Below are positions 1 to 8,563 of a DNA stretch of 24,802 bases, piece by piece. Every line of letters starts with the position of its first letter. Within the stretch, counting starts at the first letter, position 1. Source of the stretch: a virus; IMG/VR virus record IMGVR_UViG_3300031788_000099, positions 1-24,802 of that record; one strand, 5' to 3'. The translations under genes and the position numbers were made by a program. Below the pieces are notes generated by a model, which worked only from the letters and a program-made list of their open reading frames with translations, did not search any database and had not been told where the DNA came from.

Positions 1-60
1 AGGATTAGGACTCGAGATTACAACTGGGAGAGGATTCGGGCTCGAGATCACCACTGGCAG
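1..60 (-). repeat. Two tandem 30-bp imperfect repeats inside a coding region
   Basis: Bases 1-30 and 31-60 match at 25 of 30 positions. Read on the minus strand in frame, each copy encodes LPVVISSPNP. Most differences are synonymous or conservative, which suggests selection on the peptide. The array is cut by the window edge, so the copy number is unknown. Confidence 0.8.
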
Positions 61-249
61 CGGTGACCCGCTTGGGAATGTCACTGGCAAACTACCGCCA
101 GCTATATTGACATCAAGCCCATTTTTTCCGCTGACTTGAGTTCCAGTTGCATAGGCGGGGATATTGGGTAGCCAGATATTGGCATCATCCGCCCACACAA
201 ATGAGCAACTCGAAAAAAAACCCAAAAGAAGAACCACTAGAGCGTTCAT
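1..249 (-). CDS. Secreted repeat-containing phage protein, N-terminal part (runs off the left edge)
   Basis: Open for 83 codons from ATG at 249 to base 1 with no stop, so only the N-terminus is visible. The start overlaps the stop of the upstream gene (TAATG), and AAAGGAG lies 9 nt before it. Residues 1-22 form a clear export signal: a hydrophobic run at about 3-19, then VWA followed by DD, a good signal peptidase I site. Cys15 sits in FSSC, a poor lipobox, so a lipoprotein is less likely. After a polar stretch the protein enters a 10-residue repeat, LPVVISSPNP, seen twice at the edge and probably continuing. I do not recognise the family. Its place at the end of the virion gene block suggests an appendage or surface protein, but a signal peptide is unusual for a virion protein, so a role at the host envelope is also possible. 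Confidence 0.8.
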   Translation of the reverse strand, partial: MNALVVLLLGFFSSCSFVWADDANIWLPNIPAYATGTQVSGKNGLDVNIAGGSLPVTFPSGSPLPVVISSPNPLPVVISSPNP

Positions 250-593
250 TAACCCACTCCTTTCGAGCACGCCTGAACATAGACGGTCCCCGACCCGGCT
301 GATTGGGTGACCTGCAAAAGGACGTAGGGAAATGCGCCCGAGTACTGGGCAGAGAAATTGAGAGCCGACCCGCTCACCGAGGGAAGTATCTGGCCGCTAT
401 CGACAAAGAGGACATTATCGATCGATACCAGGATATTGAAAGTTGCGGTCAGCCCCGCGCCCACCTGGACGATGTAACCGACCTGCGGAGCCGCAACGAA
501 GCTCATATTGAGAACGGCAGACTTCACCGGGGTAGAAGTCGACACCGTCTGGTTCAATACGGGCTTAGTGGGATTGTTTGACCTGACCGCCAT
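249..593 (-). CDS. Small beta-rich structural protein, unknown function
   Basis: 114 aa, rich in Val, Ser, Thr and Gly, with alternating hydrophobic residues and no charged core, as expected of a small beta-sandwich. The second half (VLFVDSG, then SGAFPYVLLQV, then GSGTVYVQA) has the layout of phage surface or fibre domains. It resembles the 126-aa plus-strand protein at 21509-21889, which shares the order: hydrophobic VQ/IQ strand, TATF/GAFYL strand with S-x-DN, aromatic-G strand with V-R/L-x-V, then a Gly/Ala-rich turn and final strand. The start codon directly follows a hairpin that holds the Shine-Dalgarno site. It lies between the 380-aa protein and the secreted repeat protein in the same direction. 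The call as a virion protein is inference from composition and position. Confidence 0.75.
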   Translation of the reverse strand: MAVRSNNPTKPVLNQTVSTSTPVKSAVLNMSFVAAPQVGYIVQVGAGLTATFNILVSIDNVLFVDSGQILPSVSGSALNFSAQYSGAFPYVLLQVTQSAGSGTVYVQACSKGVG

Positions 594-611
594 GTTTGAG
601 TGTCCTCAAAC
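594..611 (-). promoter_or_regulatory. Hairpin sequestering the ribosome-binding site
   Basis: On the minus strand GTTTGAGGACACTCAAAC abuts the ATG at 593. It is a perfect 7-bp stem with a GACA loop, and the only Shine-Dalgarno-like sequence (GAGG at 604-607) is in and next to the 5' arm. It could limit initiation of the 114-aa gene unless unfolded by upstream translation or a bound factor. The regulatory role is inference; the hairpin is plain in the sequence. Confidence 0.55.
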
Positions 612-632
612 TATGGCCCTCTGTTGCGTAAA

Positions 633-1775
633 CTAGGACTGCTTCATGGCGATCTGGGAGGCCTCAAGCGGCGTCTCATAGAGATCATTGACTTTATCAA
701 TGGTCTTCTGAGTTTGAGCCGTAGCCCCGGTCTTCTTCCCTTTGCCTATAGGAGGAGGAGCGGGCTGCTGAGGAGTGCCGTTGGCCTTGATAATGGCTTG
801 AGCAGCCTGCGGGCTATCGATGAACCCGAGCGGCTGGCCCAGGACCATCCCAAGACCCATGCGCTGCTTATGGGCAATCGGCTTCTCCTGAGTCTTGGCA
901 TTCACGATAGCACCGGTCAGGTGCTCTTGCATCTTACCCAAGAGCTTGGGATAAAGCGCCCGGACCGTGTTCAAGTCTTCCGGTTGAAGCCGACCCTCTT
1001 TCACGCTCTGGTAGATCGATGAGGGATCTTCAGCGATCCCGAGTTGACGACGGTACCGGGCCTCTTCCATCGAGGACGGAGGGATCACTGGACTGAGCGG
1101 GCTCAGCTGACTGGGCTTCGGCTTAATCATCTCAAAATGATTCATGACCTGGGCGCCCTTGGCAGCGAGCGCAGCAGCGTGGTCGGGCATCGAGCCACCC
1201 AGGTCCCCGCCGATATCGAGAAGCTTTTGCGGATTCAATCTTAAATCTTCAAGATGCTCGCGAAGGGCTTCAACCCTTTTTGGATCGGTCTTGATCTTGT
1301 GCTCATGAGTGAGATCAAGGATATGCTCGGATTTAGACTCAAGATCTTTCCTACCCGTTCGCACAGCATGGATATGGTCTTCAGCTGGGCGCTCCGGATC
1401 TTCTGAGCGAGTATGGCCGGCCTTAGTCAATAGATGCAAAAGCCCATGAGCCAGCACGGAATGATCAATGGAGAGATCGGGGTTGTTCTCGATCTCCTGG
1501 TTTTCTCGGATCATGCCGCCATCGGCGAAATGCTCACAGTCGGGATGGTGCATCCCTAGATTATGGCAAAAGTGACGACCGACTTCGCCACCGCTGGCAT
1601 CATATTCTAGATTCTTATATTGAGATCGGATGGACGGTGCGCCGCACATGCATCCAGGGTGCGATGAGCCATACGATTTACAGTTAGAGTTCCGGCAGAC
1701 ATATCTCGGCCACACTTTGGCCGTTGCCTTATCAGGTCCAAACCATGGGGTTTGTGGTGTCCAGACGTCTGCCAT
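633..1775 (-). CDS. Cys/His-rich virion-associated protein of unknown function
   Basis: 380 aa. Residues about 25-85 are dense in Cys and His: a CRNSNC...HPGCMCG cluster, then FCHNLGMHHPDC, which leads directly into HFADGG. This pattern could bind zinc. The middle and C-terminal parts are helical and polar, with two Pro-rich linkers (near residues 225-240 and 335-345). The short F-x-x-GG motif also occurs in the 648-, 520- and 224-aa proteins, suggesting one set of virion-associated proteins. AAGGA precedes the ATG. The gene begins 10 bp after the small membrane-protein gene and is probably served by the same promoter at 1986-2014. I do not recognise a named family. Internal virion or scaffold-associated roles are possible. 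Confidence 0.75.
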   Translation of the reverse strand: MADVWTPQTPWFGPDKATAKVWPRYVCRNSNCKSYGSSHPGCMCGAPSIRSQYKNLEYDASGGEVGRHFCHNLGMHHPDCEHFADGGMIRENQEIENNPDLSIDHSVLAHGLLHLLTKAGHTRSEDPERPAEDHIHAVRTGRKDLESKSEHILDLTHEHKIKTDPKRVEALREHLEDLRLNPQKLLDIGGDLGGSMPDHAAALAAKGAQVMNHFEMIKPKPSQLSPLSPVIPPSSMEEARYRRQLGIAEDPSSIYQSVKEGRLQPEDLNTVRALYPKLLGKMQEHLTGAIVNAKTQEKPIAHKQRMGLGMVLGQPLGFIDSPQAAQAIIKANGTPQQPAPPPIGKGKKTGATAQTQKTIDKVNDLYETPLEASQIAMKQS

Positions 1776-1785
1776 TTCTTATCCT

Positions 1786-1962
1786 TCAACTATGGTGTGA
1801 TTTAGGAATGTAGGTCTTACCCCATGGGCGATAAGTGACCGAATGGGTCTGCAGCAACGCCTCATGCTTCCGCTTAGCGACACCAAAGCACCACTTTAAA
1901 AAGAAACAATATCCAACGATTCCTGCCACAGCCAATGACAATAAAACGTTATCTGCACTCAT
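1786..1962 (-). CDS. Small single-span membrane protein
   Basis: 58 codons, beginning MSADNVLLSLAVAG and ending PKSHHS. Residues about 5-28 form one hydrophobic segment (with aromatic and Cys residues toward its end), followed by a basic stretch AKRKHE and a polar tail of about 28 residues. AAGGA stands a few bases before the ATG at 1960-1962. It is the first gene after a perfect sigma70-type promoter and sits 10 bp before the 380-aa gene. One N-terminal span with a basic cytoplasmic tail fits a holin-like, spanin-like or other small inner-membrane phage protein, but nothing specific proves it. It is short, yet the promoter, ribosome site, hydropathy and exact fit between neighbours make it credible. 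Confidence 0.75.
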   Translation of the reverse strand: MSADNVLLSLAVAGIVGYCFFLKWCFGVAKRKHEALLQTHSVTYRPWGKTYIPKSHHS

Positions 1963-1985
1963 AATCCTTGCACCTCGTGATCATG

Positions 1986-2014
1986 ATTATACACTATCTG
2001 TGTAATATTGTCAA
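1986..2014 (-). promoter_or_regulatory. Perfect consensus sigma70-type promoter
   Basis: On the minus strand TTGACA (2009-2014) is separated by exactly 17 bp from TATAAT (1986-1991), both hexamers matching the consensus at every base. The expected start is about 1979, some 17 nt upstream of the small membrane-protein ATG. It lies in an AT-rich gap just after the 648-aa gene stop, so it should start a separate transcript for the three or more leftward genes. Confidence 0.9.
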
Positions 2015-2026
2015 GTATTAACATTG

Positions 2027-3973
2027 TTAGTCGGCCTGCCGGTGTCCCGCTACATTCTTGTTAAGGTAATAGCTGGGCAATGCCCCTGTTGGGGTTAAAT
2101 TGATAATCTTTTCACGAAGCTCCTTCAGCTTAAGCGCGTAGGTTTGTGGAGTATCTCGAACCGTAGGGGTATAGGCGTCCACCAGTTTAGTAATTTCTGT
2201 TGGCGTTGAGACACCCACAAGTGCACTCTCAATGGCTGTTCTGAAGGCCGCCTTGAGGGGCTCGTGCTGAAGCTCTTGATCACCCCCCACAATGGATCCA
2301 AGCTTGGCTGCGCCCGCACCAGCCGAACCACCAATTTCAGCCCCGATAATTGGATGGCCAAGAATTGCGCCGGCAGCCGCTCCCAGGGCCGCTCCGGTTA
2401 CACCAGCTTCGCCGGCATGGTCTGAAATCCAGCCACCCCAGTTTGCGGTATCTTTCACTTGTGGCATCAGGCGCTCAATTTGAGCCAAGCTTTTATCTAC
2501 CTGAACTGCTCTTTGGTATTGATCGATCGCATCGCCCTTTTGCTTTGCGTCCAGCGTGGGTTCTTCCGTGTTGATGTTGGCGTAATGTTCTGCCGCTCCA
2601 GGGGCCAAAACGCTTGCTGGCGTACCCATAGGCGTGGGCTTTGGCACATCGGCCACAGCAGCATTTGCGGCCTGTGATGGCGGCGTAGCTCCTCCACCCC
2701 AGAGGATATTGGCCGCTTTTTCTTGCCAACTACGCTGATCCGGAGGTGTGGCCTGAGTGTTCACGGCCGGGGTATTTGGGATGCCCGTAGGCTGTGGCGT
2801 GCCAGGGGGATTATAGGGGGTTTCTAATTGTCCGACAGGATTACCATTGCCAGGAGAGGACGCACCCCTGGAGCCAGGTGCAGCGGGCCCGGATCCGCCC
2901 ACCGGACTAGCGCCTGGAAGCCTGCGCAAATCGACAACTGCATCCTTAAGCGCCTTACTCTTCTCGATCGCAGAGTTCGCATTAAACTGCATAGCAGCCT
3001 GAGCCGCCTGAGGTGTACCCAACTGAGCAGCAAGCTGATTGACCTTATGGTTATAGATGTCCAGCATGGACGCCTTCGTCGCGGCATTCGTCGCTACAGA
3101 ATCCCCGTAAAGCTGATGGTAGGCGCTATAGATGCTGGCCTGCTGACCCATTCTTGCCTTTTGCCCATCAATATCGCGATCGATCTGCTTATTGAGATAA
3201 TCCATCCCCACATTGCCATTACCGCGACCACCGAGACCACCGAGCATCAGACCAATAGCAGTTGTGGCCTTTTTCCCGGAACTCATATTCTCTACATATG
3301 CGTTGGGATTAATCGGATGATTTTGGATGTAGCTATTGAAATCCCCAATATGGCCCTTGAGATCGGCAAGGTTCTGTTGATCGGTCTGTGCAGCCTGGGC
3401 CGCCGCATCGACATAACCTTGTTCAATAGGGACCATCCCGGCCGCTTTTGCTGCGTTGATTTGCCCCTGTAAGTTACCGGCAGTCTGAGAATTCACCGAT
3501 ACGGCGGATGGATTCATCGTCCCAGTACTGGGGTTCACATTGGGTGGGGTATTAGGAACCTGTGGAATGGTGGGAGAAACGGGCTGCGCTGCCAACTGAG
3601 CGGCTGGGCTTGCCGGAACCGCAGAGGTCCCTGGGATGTCCTGGGTTTGTACTGGTGGAGCCTGTTGAGGAGTACCCACGTTGATCGTGATCGGATTCGA
3701 ACTGGATTGAGCCGGGGCAGCCGAAGACGTATCGGAGGAGGACGCATCTGGCGCGGATTGATCCGGGCTGGACTGGGCAGTTGCAGCACCCCCGTCATCG
3801 AAGTTCTGAACTTTGCCTCCCTGAGCGAGAGCCAGGCGCTTTAATTGCTCTCTATGAATCTTGGGAAGCTTCGCATGCATGATCACCATCTCATGGCCAT
3901 CTTTATGGCGCATGGTCGTGGTATTCTTGTCTTCCTTGACCTTCTCGAATTTAGCGAGATCTAGAAGTTTCAT
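2027..3973 (-). CDS. Large internal/ejection-type virion protein
   Basis: 648 aa in three parts. The N-terminus (1-60) carries a charged segment resembling conserved starts of phage minor virion proteins (KDGHEMVIMHAKLP...), then ALAQGGKV and FDDGG. Residues about 60-170 and 350-460 are low-complexity Ala/Pro/Ser/Gln linkers. Residues about 525-563 are an Ala/Gly-rich hydrophobic stretch (TGAALGAAAGAILG and onward) that could enter a membrane, followed by a helical C-terminus. Helical bulk plus a Gly/Ala hydrophobic segment is typical of podovirus proteins ejected with the genome, but this is inference. Its start overlaps the upstream stop (ATGA), with AAGGGG as ribosome site. It ends just before the promoter at 1986-2014. 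Confidence 0.75.
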   Translation of the reverse strand: MKLLDLAKFEKVKEDKNTTTMRHKDGHEMVIMHAKLPKIHREQLKRLALAQGGKVQNFDDGGAATAQSSPDQSAPDASSSDTSSAAPAQSSSNPITINVGTPQQAPPVQTQDIPGTSAVPASPAAQLAAQPVSPTIPQVPNTPPNVNPSTGTMNPSAVSVNSQTAGNLQGQINAAKAAGMVPIEQGYVDAAAQAAQTDQQNLADLKGHIGDFNSYIQNHPINPNAYVENMSSGKKATTAIGLMLGGLGGRGNGNVGMDYLNKQIDRDIDGQKARMGQQASIYSAYHQLYGDSVATNAATKASMLDIYNHKVNQLAAQLGTPQAAQAAMQFNANSAIEKSKALKDAVVDLRRLPGASPVGGSGPAAPGSRGASSPGNGNPVGQLETPYNPPGTPQPTGIPNTPAVNTQATPPDQRSWQEKAANILWGGGATPPSQAANAAVADVPKPTPMGTPASVLAPGAAEHYANINTEEPTLDAKQKGDAIDQYQRAVQVDKSLAQIERLMPQVKDTANWGGWISDHAGEAGVTGAALGAAAGAILGHPIIGAEIGGSAGAGAAKLGSIVGGDQELQHEPLKAAFRTAIESALVGVSTPTEITKLVDAYTPTVRDTPQTYALKLKELREKIINLTPTGALPSYYLNKNVAGHRQAD

Positions 3974-5532
3974 TTAGCCCCCTTAGGCGACTTCATATGA
4001 ACGGCTCGCCTCACGAATAGCTCAGCGTGATCCCGGCTTTTTTTGTTCATCACATGGCGGGGTATGACCACACCGCCCTCTTCTAGGGTCGCCGGGATCG
4101 TGTCGTTCTTCAGCGAATCACCTTTGACTTTGGCTTTTCCCTTGAACTCATGCCCCAGCTTGAGGGGATTATCCCCCTGCTCGACCACCCTTTTCACGTC
4201 GTCCGGACCGAGATAGCGTTCACCCGCTGAAACCATGGCCGGGACTGCTCCGCCCTGTGCGAGAAAATTGGCCACATGGCTTTGATGGGGCCCATTGCAG
4301 ACATTTCCACCCTTGGCCATCAGGGCCGCGAGCCCGGCGATTGCGCCTCCAACTCCGCCGCCCTTCGACCCGCCGGACTGCCAGGCCTGCGCTTCGTTCG
4401 TGGGGTTCATGCTTCCGATATTGGGCGAACTTTCGGAAGGGACTGGCGAGTAATTGGCATCATCAAAGTTGACGTTGACCGATCCGCCACCGTCATAATG
4501 ATGGACCATATGGGTAGGATGGAAAGTGACGGCAACGACCTTCTTGCCATCTCGACCGACTACACCGCCCTTAGATAGAATGCTCGAAACGATGCTTGAA
4601 GCCCCATTGAGCAGCCCCCCGATCAGCCCATTTGAACTGGCCTGATTCCCCTGGGCGGTCGTCGAATTGACATTGTTCAGATTGCTTTGCATGCCCACGT
4701 TGGCATTGTTCAAGGCCGTATTGGCCCCCTGCAGAGTATTCTGTTCATTCTGGGCCGAAGTATTGACCCCGCTGATTGCCTGACCCTGTTGATTGATCTG
4801 ATTAGCGGCTAGGTTTTGAAGCTGCCCCTGGGCCGCAAGCTGCTGCTGAGCCTGAAGAGTTGCCGCCTGCCCCACGGCCTGCTGCTGAGCATTGGCGCCC
4901 TGAAGAGCCGCATTCCGTTCCATGAGGCCCACATTACTAGAAGCCCCTCGCTGTCCTGCAGCAGCAGCCTGTTGATTGGCTACGTTCTGGGCGGTATTCT
5001 GGTTCAGGGCTGCCTGAGCTGCATTCGGTCCGGTCCCGTTGATCACCCCCTGGAGCTGACCGGTAAGCGCTCCCTGGGTGTTCATCCCCTGCGCTCCCTG
5101 GCCCGATAATGCCCCAGCAAAGCTCTGTTGAGCCCCTAGGCCCCCTTGGGCCTGCCCATAGGCAGAATTAAGCTCTTGGGCATTCGTCCCGGCCTGCAGG
5201 GGTGCGCCCGACGCCTGAAAGTTATTGGTCGTTGCATTCTGAAGCTGAGTGAAGGGATTGAAGCTATTCACTAGGCCAATCCCAGATTGCGCCCAACTCG
5301 GTAATCCTCCCGTGATTTGAGAAGGCACCCCACCGATACCCCCAAATCCTCCGGCGCCACCAATCCCCTGGGTAGCATTGACAGACCCAGTTCCTGTGGT
5401 GACGCTCGGCCCACTCACTCCGCCCCCATCGTCGAAATAGCTTCGACCGGCGATCTTCTTGATCATGCCGCCCTTAGAGAAGTTGGGCCGTTTCATGTGC
5501 TTGGGCTTAGCGCCCGGTCGTTTCATGTTCAT
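3970..5532 (-). CDS. Gln/Ala/Asn-rich virion protein with GG-motif ends
   Basis: 520 aa. The N-terminus has NFSKGGMI and YFDDGGGV, then a Gly-rich stretch. Residues about 115-310 are extremely rich in Gln, Ala and Asn with heptad-like spacing, likely long helices or coiled coil. The C-terminal third repeats the GG motif (LSKGG, YDGGG, MAKGG, FLAQGG, LEEGG) and ends with a compact segment containing VSAGERYLGPDDVKRVV and GDSLKNDTIPATLEEGG. One GG site is preceded by CNGPHQSHVANF, echoing the Cys/His runs of the 380- and 224-aa proteins. Position directly after the tail-nozzle gene supports a virion or ejection role. No enzyme motif is seen. It couples to the 648-aa gene by an ATGA overlap. Confidence 0.75.
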   Translation of the reverse strand: MNMKRPGAKPKHMKRPNFSKGGMIKKIAGRSYFDDGGGVSGPSVTTGTGSVNATQGIGGAGGFGGIGGVPSQITGGLPSWAQSGIGLVNSFNPFTQLQNATTNNFQASGAPLQAGTNAQELNSAYGQAQGGLGAQQSFAGALSGQGAQGMNTQGALTGQLQGVINGTGPNAAQAALNQNTAQNVANQQAAAAGQRGASSNVGLMERNAALQGANAQQQAVGQAATLQAQQQLAAQGQLQNLAANQINQQGQAISGVNTSAQNEQNTLQGANTALNNANVGMQSNLNNVNSTTAQGNQASSNGLIGGLLNGASSIVSSILSKGGVVGRDGKKVVAVTFHPTHMVHHYDGGGSVNVNFDDANYSPVPSESSPNIGSMNPTNEAQAWQSGGSKGGGVGGAIAGLAALMAKGGNVCNGPHQSHVANFLAQGGAVPAMVSAGERYLGPDDVKRVVEQGDNPLKLGHEFKGKAKVKGDSLKNDTIPATLEEGGVVIPRHVMNKKSRDHAELFVRRAVHMKSPKGAK

Positions 5533-5533
5533 T

Positions 5534-8500
5534 TTAAGAAGCCCCCACGGTGTTGGCAGCAGGGATCGGACGAGAACCCCGGTTCACACCATAAAGAAGA
5601 TTGATCCCAGAAAGACTTAAGCCGGCTCCAGCGGGTACACCCTTAGACGCATCATAGTTCTCAATAATCTGGAGCATGAAGGCCATGCACTTCTGCCGAC
5701 TGAACATCACTCGCCACTGCTCAAGCGTGCTTGAGGTGCCAAAATTAGTCGGGTCGATCGTCACCGTTTCGGCGACAGTCGTGCTGTAGTCATAATAAAT
5801 GTTGATCGTCAGAGTATGGGGGGAAAGATAAGTCCCGAGCAAGTAAAACGAATAGGCACGGATGTAGCCCTGGAGACCCGCCAGATTATACCAGGGAGTC
5901 GTCAGACTCATAGTGACCGGAGTAGAACCATCGACGTACTGACCCGGGGTTTCCTGCCAGATATTTCCAGAGGCATCAAGATAGGTGTGCAGGCTTTGAA
6001 ACACCACACTCGAAATAGCCGGGATGTTACTGCAGGTATCCCATTTCTGATAAAAGTAGTCGTAAACCAGTTCGGTCCCAGTATTGAGCGTGAACCTCAC
6101 CTGGGTCGTGCCCGGGATGCTTACGGCTGACGTCACCGTATCTGAGTTATAAGCCTCGACCGGTGACCCGATGTAGGAGGTCGAAAGGTCTCTTCCGAGA
6201 AGCCAAATACCTTGGCTCGATTGGAACATGAGCCCAGCCGGCGTCAGTACGATTGACTTCTGATTGTTACAGCCGACCGCCGAGGTGATGAAGATCGGCT
6301 GAGAATACTGGTTGTTGGCACCCGTATTATCTGGGCCGGTGCCATTGATGTAATAGATCGCGTTCTGGTAGGATGGGTCGCCCTTGAAGAGAACTAGTTT
6401 ATCGTCCATCGGGGCAAGACCTGTGATCGGCCCAGAGGACGCCTGAGAGGAAGTCGTCGGAGCCACATAGAACGTGAAAAGATCCGACATTTCTACCGGT
6501 GTATTCTCGATCACCTGTTTCGAGAACCACAGGAGATTGCGATCCTCAGCGTCGACTAGCCAAAGGCGCGTATCAAAGAGCGCCATCACATTGGATGCGG
6601 GCGCCCCGGTATCTTCGACCACGCCGCCATTTGTATAGAGTGGGTTGTTACCGATCACTGAAGAGGTGGGCAGCTTGTCGACGAAATTAACGGTCCCACC
6701 ATTCAGGCTATTGATGATGAGGTTATTACTTCCGGAAGTAGTGGTGATGCTAGAAACTTGCGTATAGACCGGGTTATCGGTCGACCATCGGTAAACGACA
6801 ATTCGCACCGGGTTGGGAGCAACTTTAGCTGTTAGGGCAAGATAAGGGATCGTGAGCGTGATTGTGAAAGTAGTACCCGCCGTACCGCTTAAATCCATCT
6901 CTACCGGGATAGACGGGGCACTCCGATGGATATTGCCCGAAGCATCTGTCCATTCATAGGTGACTTGGTAGAAATAAGTAATATCTCCTTGAATACCCCC
7001 ACCGCTTGAAATTTCACTCACAGTTACCGCATCGGGGTAGACATGGAAGTTCTGCTCAACGGCCGAAGTGCCGTCAAACATCCAAAGAAAACCACCCGAT
7101 AACGCCAGAGAACCAGCGATCTCTGAAGAGAGGGTGTCAGTAGCTCCTAGCGTGAAGGTAGCAATGTTGACCCCGGCCTCGGAATAGATCCCAGAAGCGT
7201 TACCCGGATTGGATCCATTGGATTTATTTACCGAGAAAAGTTGATCTTTGTAAAGATAAGCGATCTGAACAGAGTCGCCATTCTGGTTGACTGAAGAAAT
7301 AATCGGACCGGGGCTGACTTGGAGACCACCATTCGAATAAGCCAATCGGCCTACGATGGTTCCAGAAATGTTGATCAGAAAATAGGTGGGCTGATAGCTG
7401 CTGATATAAGCGGCTAGAAAATAAATATTGCTATCAATGGGGTTTATGAACGATTTGCTCGCTACTTGTATGCCATACTTTATGACCCGAGGAACTGATA
7501 CGGATCCGCCTTGAGTACAGGTAGCAAACGCAGAAAAGTTAAGATTAACAGCCGACGGATCTGTATAACTATAAACTACGGCGACCTCTCCTCCTGCTGC
7601 AGAACTCGTCACCGTATAAACTGGCTGAGTGAGCCCATCTACTTCAATAATCTCGGTTTGCGCTAAAATCACCGAGAAACTCAGTGAATAGGCTACCGAG
7701 TAGATAAAGTTTTTGTTCGACGAAGAGACAAACGAGGCGAAGGATAACCATAGGACCGGGCTTCCGCCTGAGCCATCAACCGTCAGACTAAACTGGGTCG
7801 CCTGGCTTGTGTTTACTACAGTCCTTGTTCCAAGGACCAAAGAAGAGCTTAGGGTGTTGAGGCTGTATGATGCGTTGCCATTGTCCGATGAGTTCCAAAC
7901 GATATAGAGAACATTGGCATACTCAATCGCATCGAATGGATTGGCCGTGTTATTCGTCGCCATGGATCCAATCGATGTCTGGCTACCGGGAGCCAACGGA
8001 TTAGATATCGGGATGGCAATATATTCTAACGTGGTACCGCTAGTATAAATAATGATGAAATATGTCCCGAGAAGATAAACCCGGGGCTGTGAGTTTACTG
8101 AAGAATTCAGAACAGTGATGGGAACGATTGTCGACCCAGTTACAGAATCAATGATCTTGTAAATTCCACCTGCCTGTGAGTCGGTAGCAACGACACAAGC
8201 CAGGCCGTTCGATGCAACAGCCACATCAGCGCTCGATTGATTAGCGCTATTTCTAATCGCAGGGAGAACAGATAGGTCCACCGGCTGGAATGGGCTTCTT
8301 GCGATGACCGACCCGGTATCGGGAGAATAAACCGAGATTTCGCCGCCGATGCCCACCAAGGACCCAGATAGTGTTGCCAGACTAGACGGGTTAGATCCGA
8401 ATATTCCGAGAGTATCAAATCCGTTTCTTTTCTTGAATAGCCCTCCAGTTGTCCTGACCGCGTTATTGAACCCGATGAAGTTATTGGGTGCGACCTGATG

Positions 8501-8563
8501 GATATCAGTCTTTAGATCCAGATCACCCGAGAAGTTAATCGGTAGATTCTGTTGCTGGATCAT
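5534..8563 (-). CDS. Large tail protein, nozzle/stabilisation type (T7 gp12 / P22 gp10-like)
   Basis: 1009 aa, almost entirely beta-rich with many Ser, Thr, Asn and Gly. It opens with a characteristic segment at about residues 13-48 (GDLDLKTDIHQVAPNNF, then GGLFKKRNGF), which I recognise as the start of podovirus tail-tube/nozzle proteins. The rest has repeated blade-like units, as expected of a beta-propeller nozzle, and no enzyme motif. The length is in the range for this class. It starts inside an ATGA overlap with the 148-aa gene and has no visible Shine-Dalgarno site, so it is probably translated by coupling. The connector gene lies two genes upstream, matching podovirus order. The family call is from layout and motif memory, not from a search. 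Confidence 0.8.
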   Translation of the reverse strand: MIQQQNLPINFSGDLDLKTDIHQVAPNNFIGFNNAVRTTGGLFKKRNGFDTLGIFGSNPSSLATLSGSLVGIGGEISVYSPDTGSVIARSPFQPVDLSVLPAIRNSANQSSADVAVASNGLACVVATDSQAGGIYKIIDSVTGSTIVPITVLNSSVNSQPRVYLLGTYFIIIYTSGTTLEYIAIPISNPLAPGSQTSIGSMATNNTANPFDAIEYANVLYIVWNSSDNGNASYSLNTLSSSLVLGTRTVVNTSQATQFSLTVDGSGGSPVLWLSFASFVSSSNKNFIYSVAYSLSFSVILAQTEIIEVDGLTQPVYTVTSSAAGGEVAVVYSYTDPSAVNLNFSAFATCTQGGSVSVPRVIKYGIQVASKSFINPIDSNIYFLAAYISSYQPTYFLINISGTIVGRLAYSNGGLQVSPGPIISSVNQNGDSVQIAYLYKDQLFSVNKSNGSNPGNASGIYSEAGVNIATFTLGATDTLSSEIAGSLALSGGFLWMFDGTSAVEQNFHVYPDAVTVSEISSGGGIQGDITYFYQVTYEWTDASGNIHRSAPSIPVEMDLSGTAGTTFTITLTIPYLALTAKVAPNPVRIVVYRWSTDNPVYTQVSSITTTSGSNNLIINSLNGGTVNFVDKLPTSSVIGNNPLYTNGGVVEDTGAPASNVMALFDTRLWLVDAEDRNLLWFSKQVIENTPVEMSDLFTFYVAPTTSSQASSGPITGLAPMDDKLVLFKGDPSYQNAIYYINGTGPDNTGANNQYSQPIFITSAVGCNNQKSIVLTPAGLMFQSSQGIWLLGRDLSTSYIGSPVEAYNSDTVTSAVSIPGTTQVRFTLNTGTELVYDYFYQKWDTCSNIPAISSVVFQSLHTYLDASGNIWQETPGQYVDGSTPVTMSLTTPWYNLAGLQGYIRAYSFYLLGTYLSPHTLTINIYYDYSTTVAETVTIDPTNFGTSSTLEQWRVMFSRQKCMAFMLQIIENYDASKGVPAGAGLSLSGINLLYGVNRGSRPIPAANTVGAS

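Noticed and set aside
2828-3472. 214-codon plus-strand frame
   Set aside because: Antisense to the 648-aa protein, Arg/Ile/Cys-rich, with no ribosome site; a shadow of the GC-rich coding strand.
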